Shown here: in pieces, positions 36,701 to 37,427 of the stretch | Numbering within the stretch: the first letter of the stretch is position 1 | How the letters are laid out: each line of letters starts with the position of its first letter | Source of the DNA: Cruorifilaria tuberocauda | Taxonomy: Eukaryota > Nematoda > Chromadorea > Rhabditida > Onchocercidae | Direction: 5' to 3' | DNA length: 37,427 nt | NCBI GenBank assembly: GCA_013365365.1 | Contig: JABVXU010000523.1 | Coordinates: 1-37,427, forward strand | The notes under the pieces: generated by a model | Seen by the model: the letters and a program-made list of their open reading frames with translations, nothing else | Databases searched by the model: none | What the model was told of the DNA's origin: nothing | Position numbers and translations under genes: made by a program

Positions 36701-37427
36701 CCCAGATGTGTGCTACAATTCGGCGATGGCAAAAAGATATAATGACCTGCATCGCTAGTAGGCAATACAATTCCATCTGCGGTAATGGGTTTTCCGTCTG
36801 CATTTTCAGCAATCGGATACCCGTCACGATTTAAGAAATTACCGGCTTCATCAGTTGGTAGAATTCGATTCTTTTCATCCAAAATCTGATATGATTTTGT
36901 TGGCGACAGAACCTTTCCCATTGTGAAAGTACCAAGTTCGTCAGTAGGTAGTACTACAGCTTGTTCATCCATCGTTAATGTAGTAAAATTTGCTGTAATT
37001 AGCGAACCATCTTCGTAAGTTGGCAATGGACGTCCGAGATCATCTACTTCACTCGGATATTTTATTTTATCTCTATACACGTAATTTCCAGAATCATCAG
37101 TAGGGAGCGGCTGGCCATCCGGTCCGATCAATCTACCATCATCGTCCGACTGGATAGGGCGATTGGGTGCTATCAAGTGCCGACCAAATTCATCAGTCGG
37201 TAACGGTCTACCTTCCATATCAACAACCTTCTTCGTCGCAGCAACCTTACTGTAAATAAAGCGCCCTTCGTCATCTGTTGGAAGTTGTTTACCATCTGGT
37301 CCTATCGGCTTCCCAAATTTATTTGTCGGCAGTGCTTCACCATCAGGCCCGATAACAGCACCACTCGAATCTGTGCCAAGAAGTCGCCCATCTGAACTAA
37401 TAACAGGATATAATGCTCGACCGGTCG
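24681..37427 (-). CDS. Large modular matrix-type protein: LPTD repeats, four vWA domains, FN3, calcium-binding EGF (5' partial)
   Basis: The gene enters from beyond the right edge, so the N-terminus and any signal peptide are not seen. Twenty-one exons keep phase throughout: 37427-36356, 36229-35646, 31901-31791, 31515-31446, 31223-31019, 30915-30725, 30490-30289, 30038-29928, 29809-29667, 29570-29373, 29103-28804, 28611-28467, 28311-28136, 27963-27841, 27744-27622, 27398-27256, 26952-26855, 26593-26383, 26247-26011, 25665-25409, 24773-24681. They give 1,596 residues plus stop. Order: LPTD repeats, vWA1, more repeats, vWA2, vWA3, vWA4, fibronectin III, Cys-rich segment, calcium-binding EGF, short C-terminal tail. 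No membrane segment is visible. vWA, FN3 and EGF modules together point to a secreted adhesive or cuticle/matrix protein that binds partners extracellularly. I know of no characterised protein with this exact order and give no symbol. The 3.7 kb intron 31902-35645 holds broken copies of its own modules. Confidence 0.9.
25409..25665 (-). other. Calcium-binding EGF domain
   Basis: The exon begins [20 protein letters not shown] and continues [11 protein letters not shown]. This is a canonical cbEGF: the D-I-N-E-C calcium-binding start and the six-Cys pattern are present. It is followed by a polar stretch ending [12 protein letters not shown] at a weak GTTGGT donor. Confidence 0.92.
26011..26247 (-). 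other. Cys-rich linker segment
   Basis: One exon of 79 codons with about ten Cys residues, starting [20 protein letters not shown], then [20 protein letters not shown] and [10 protein letters not shown]. The C-x-C and [14 protein letters not shown] patterns resemble small EGF-like or matrix Cys modules. I do not assign a named family. Confidence 0.75.
26383..26952 (-). other. Fibronectin type III domain
   Basis: Exons 26952-26855 and 26593-26383. It shows [20 protein letters not shown], then [31 protein letters not shown] and SPPSPNE-type ending. The Trp of strand B, the Y-x-I-x-Y of strand C and the Tyr of strand F are in FN3 positions. Several Cys are additional. The exon junction chosen (AAAGCA before GTCAGT) keeps phase 0. 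Confidence 0.85.
27256..28611 (-). other. von Willebrand A domain 4
   Basis: Exons 28611-28467, 28311-28136, 27963-27841, 27744-27622 and 27398-27256. It reads [84 protein letters not shown] and [20 protein letters not shown]. The MIDAS DxSxS is replaced by DRTAR. This is the most divergent of the four, and the assignment rests on strand and helix order. Confidence 0.8.
28804..29809 (-). other. von Willebrand A domain 3
   Basis: Exons 29809-29667, 29570-29373 and 29103-28804. It reads [72 protein letters not shown] and IGQALCG at the end. The MIDAS first motif is partial (DSSDK instead of DxSxS) and the second Asp is absent (VTSG). A basic Thr/Arg-rich stretch (THxx-type, [18 protein letters not shown]) links it to vWA4. 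Confidence 0.88.
29928..30038 (-). other. Interdomain linker exon, Thr/Arg-rich
   Basis: A 37-codon exon between vWA2 and vWA3 ([20 protein letters not shown], then RTCNRIDFP). It starts phase 0 after a TTTCAG acceptor. It contains one LPT remnant and a Cys just before vWA3. Confidence 0.75.
30289..31223 (-). other. von Willebrand A domain 2
   Basis: Exons 31223-31019, 30915-30725 and 30490-30289. It reads [69 protein letters not shown] and a final helix ending FVDELCK. This is the only domain of the four with the DxSxS motif (DSSSS). The MIDAS Thr and the second Asp are missing (GKANLGQ, FSNG), so the metal site is incomplete. Paired Cys residues flank the domain (SSYC, DELC), as in matrix vWA domains. 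Confidence 0.9.
31446..31901 (-). other. Linker exons after the intron with dead modules
   Basis: Exons 31901-31791 and 31515-31446. The first encodes [16 protein letters not shown], a surviving repeat unit, and receives exactly the one leftover base from exon 36229-35646 across the 3.7 kb intron. The second is a short polar segment ([18 protein letters not shown]) leading to vWA2. Both have clean splice sites (ATTGCAG, ATCTTTAG). Confidence 0.75.
32260..33900 (-). pseudogene. Decayed LPTD repeat array inside the same intron
   Basis: Broken copies of the LPTD-type repeat lie on the minus strand: [16 protein letters not shown] and [10 protein letters not shown] at 33600-33692; [15 protein letters not shown] followed by a stop near 33735-33785; [20 protein letters not shown] at about 32670-32750; [17 protein letters not shown] near 32590-32640; [15 protein letters not shown] near 32320-32365. 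They sit in different frames with stops between. [12 protein letters not shown] lies just upstream of the STDEYG piece but one frame off, which shows a frameshift directly. Confidence 0.8.
34300..35560 (-). pseudogene. Decayed vWA domain and flanking repeats inside an intron
   Basis: Minus-strand pieces match this gene's own modules but are broken. From right to left: a segment with [17 protein letters not shown] then a stop; [15 protein letters not shown] near 35265-35310; MFVDVD followed by a stop near 35205-35230, where a vWA first strand and MIDAS would be; at 34812-35018 an open piece with [20 protein letters not shown], the vWA central strand; and at about 34370-34470 [10 protein letters not shown] with GQLIGIDW, then a stop. 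The pieces lie in the order of one repeat-vWA unit, in different frames. No phase-consistent set of exons rejoins them, so I call this a dead module. Confidence 0.75.
35646..36050 (-). other. Second LPTD-type repeat stretch after vWA1
   Basis: The rest of exon 36229-35646 is a looser repeat region with [20 protein letters not shown] and [11 protein letters not shown], separated by less regular sequence. It ends at a strong GTAAGT donor after the serine of HSQS. The reading frame stays open for about 100 more bases past the donor (with LVYPVVGG and KLLPTT) before a stop. Confidence 0.75.
36056..36696 (-). other. von Willebrand A domain 1
   Basis: Split over exons 37427-36356 and 36229-35646. 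It begins [19 protein letters not shown], then [50 protein letters not shown], and ends with [20 protein letters not shown]. The fold pattern is clear. The MIDAS DxSxS position reads NVEIL, so the first metal-binding motif is absent, while the later Asp (ITDG) is kept. Metal-dependent ligand binding is therefore unlikely. Confidence 0.85.
36697..37427 (-). repeat. LPTD(x)2G repeat array of the vWA matrix protein
   Basis: A coding tandem array about 243 residues long within the first visible exon. Units of roughly 12-30 residues follow the pattern G-x-x-LPTD-x-x-G-x-hydrophobic, often preceded by [76 protein letters not shown]. Weaker units lie between (GTDSSG, QSDDDG, AENADG). The array continues upstream out of the window and reappears after vWA1 ([18 protein letters not shown] at 35646-36050). 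The Asp and Gly positions could suit calcium binding or beta-turns; that is inference. I do not recognise a named repeat family. Confidence 0.85.

Noticed and set aside
36577..36834. Plus-strand frame opposite vWA1
   Set aside because: Antisense shadow of a strongly supported coding exon.
1..37427. CRISPR array, prophage, transposase or integrated viral genes
   Set aside because: No direct-repeat spacer arrays, transposase motifs or terminal inverted repeats seen; the window is ordinary nuclear animal DNA with spliced genes.

Overview
This 37.4 kb window is AT-rich eukaryotic DNA from a nematode, most likely a filarial or related spirurid. The evidence is many small exons split by mostly short AT-rich introns, TTTTCAG- or TTTTAG-type splice acceptors, and protein content that fits animal TAF1, a RILP-like protein and a modular extracellular matrix protein. 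The species cannot be named from the sequence. I built gene models by hand, joining exons through GT-AG (once GC-AG) sites and checking that the reading phase carries across every junction.

Layout, left to right. (1) 1-1958, plus strand: the 3' part of an unrecognised protein gene with an acidic, Ser/Thr-rich tail. (2) 2760-7006, minus strand: a complete eight-exon RILP-like gene (404 codons), convergent with gene 1. (3) 7007-10628: about 3.6 kb with no gene that I can support. (4) 10629-22957, minus strand: the TAF1 subunit of TFIID, modelled as 42 exons and 1,817 codons. It has the acidic N-terminus, the conserved TAF1 core, a zinc knuckle, two bromodomains and an acidic tail. (5) 22958-24680: a non-coding interval with one isolated exon-like stretch on the plus strand. 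(6) 24681-37427, minus strand: the 3' part of a large matrix-type gene (21 exons, about 1,596 codons here, 5' end outside the window). It encodes an array of short LPTD-type repeats, four von Willebrand A domains, a fibronectin III domain, a Cys-rich segment, a calcium-binding EGF and a short tail.

The most unusual feature is inside gene 6. A 3.7 kb intron (31902-35645) is filled with recognisable but broken pieces of the gene's own modules: a decayed vWA domain and decayed LPTD repeats with stops and frameshifts. The flanking intact exons splice across it in phase, so the gene appears to have lost an internal module without losing its frame. The other genes are unrelated housekeeping functions (transcription initiation, Rab-linked trafficking) and show no sign of acting together.
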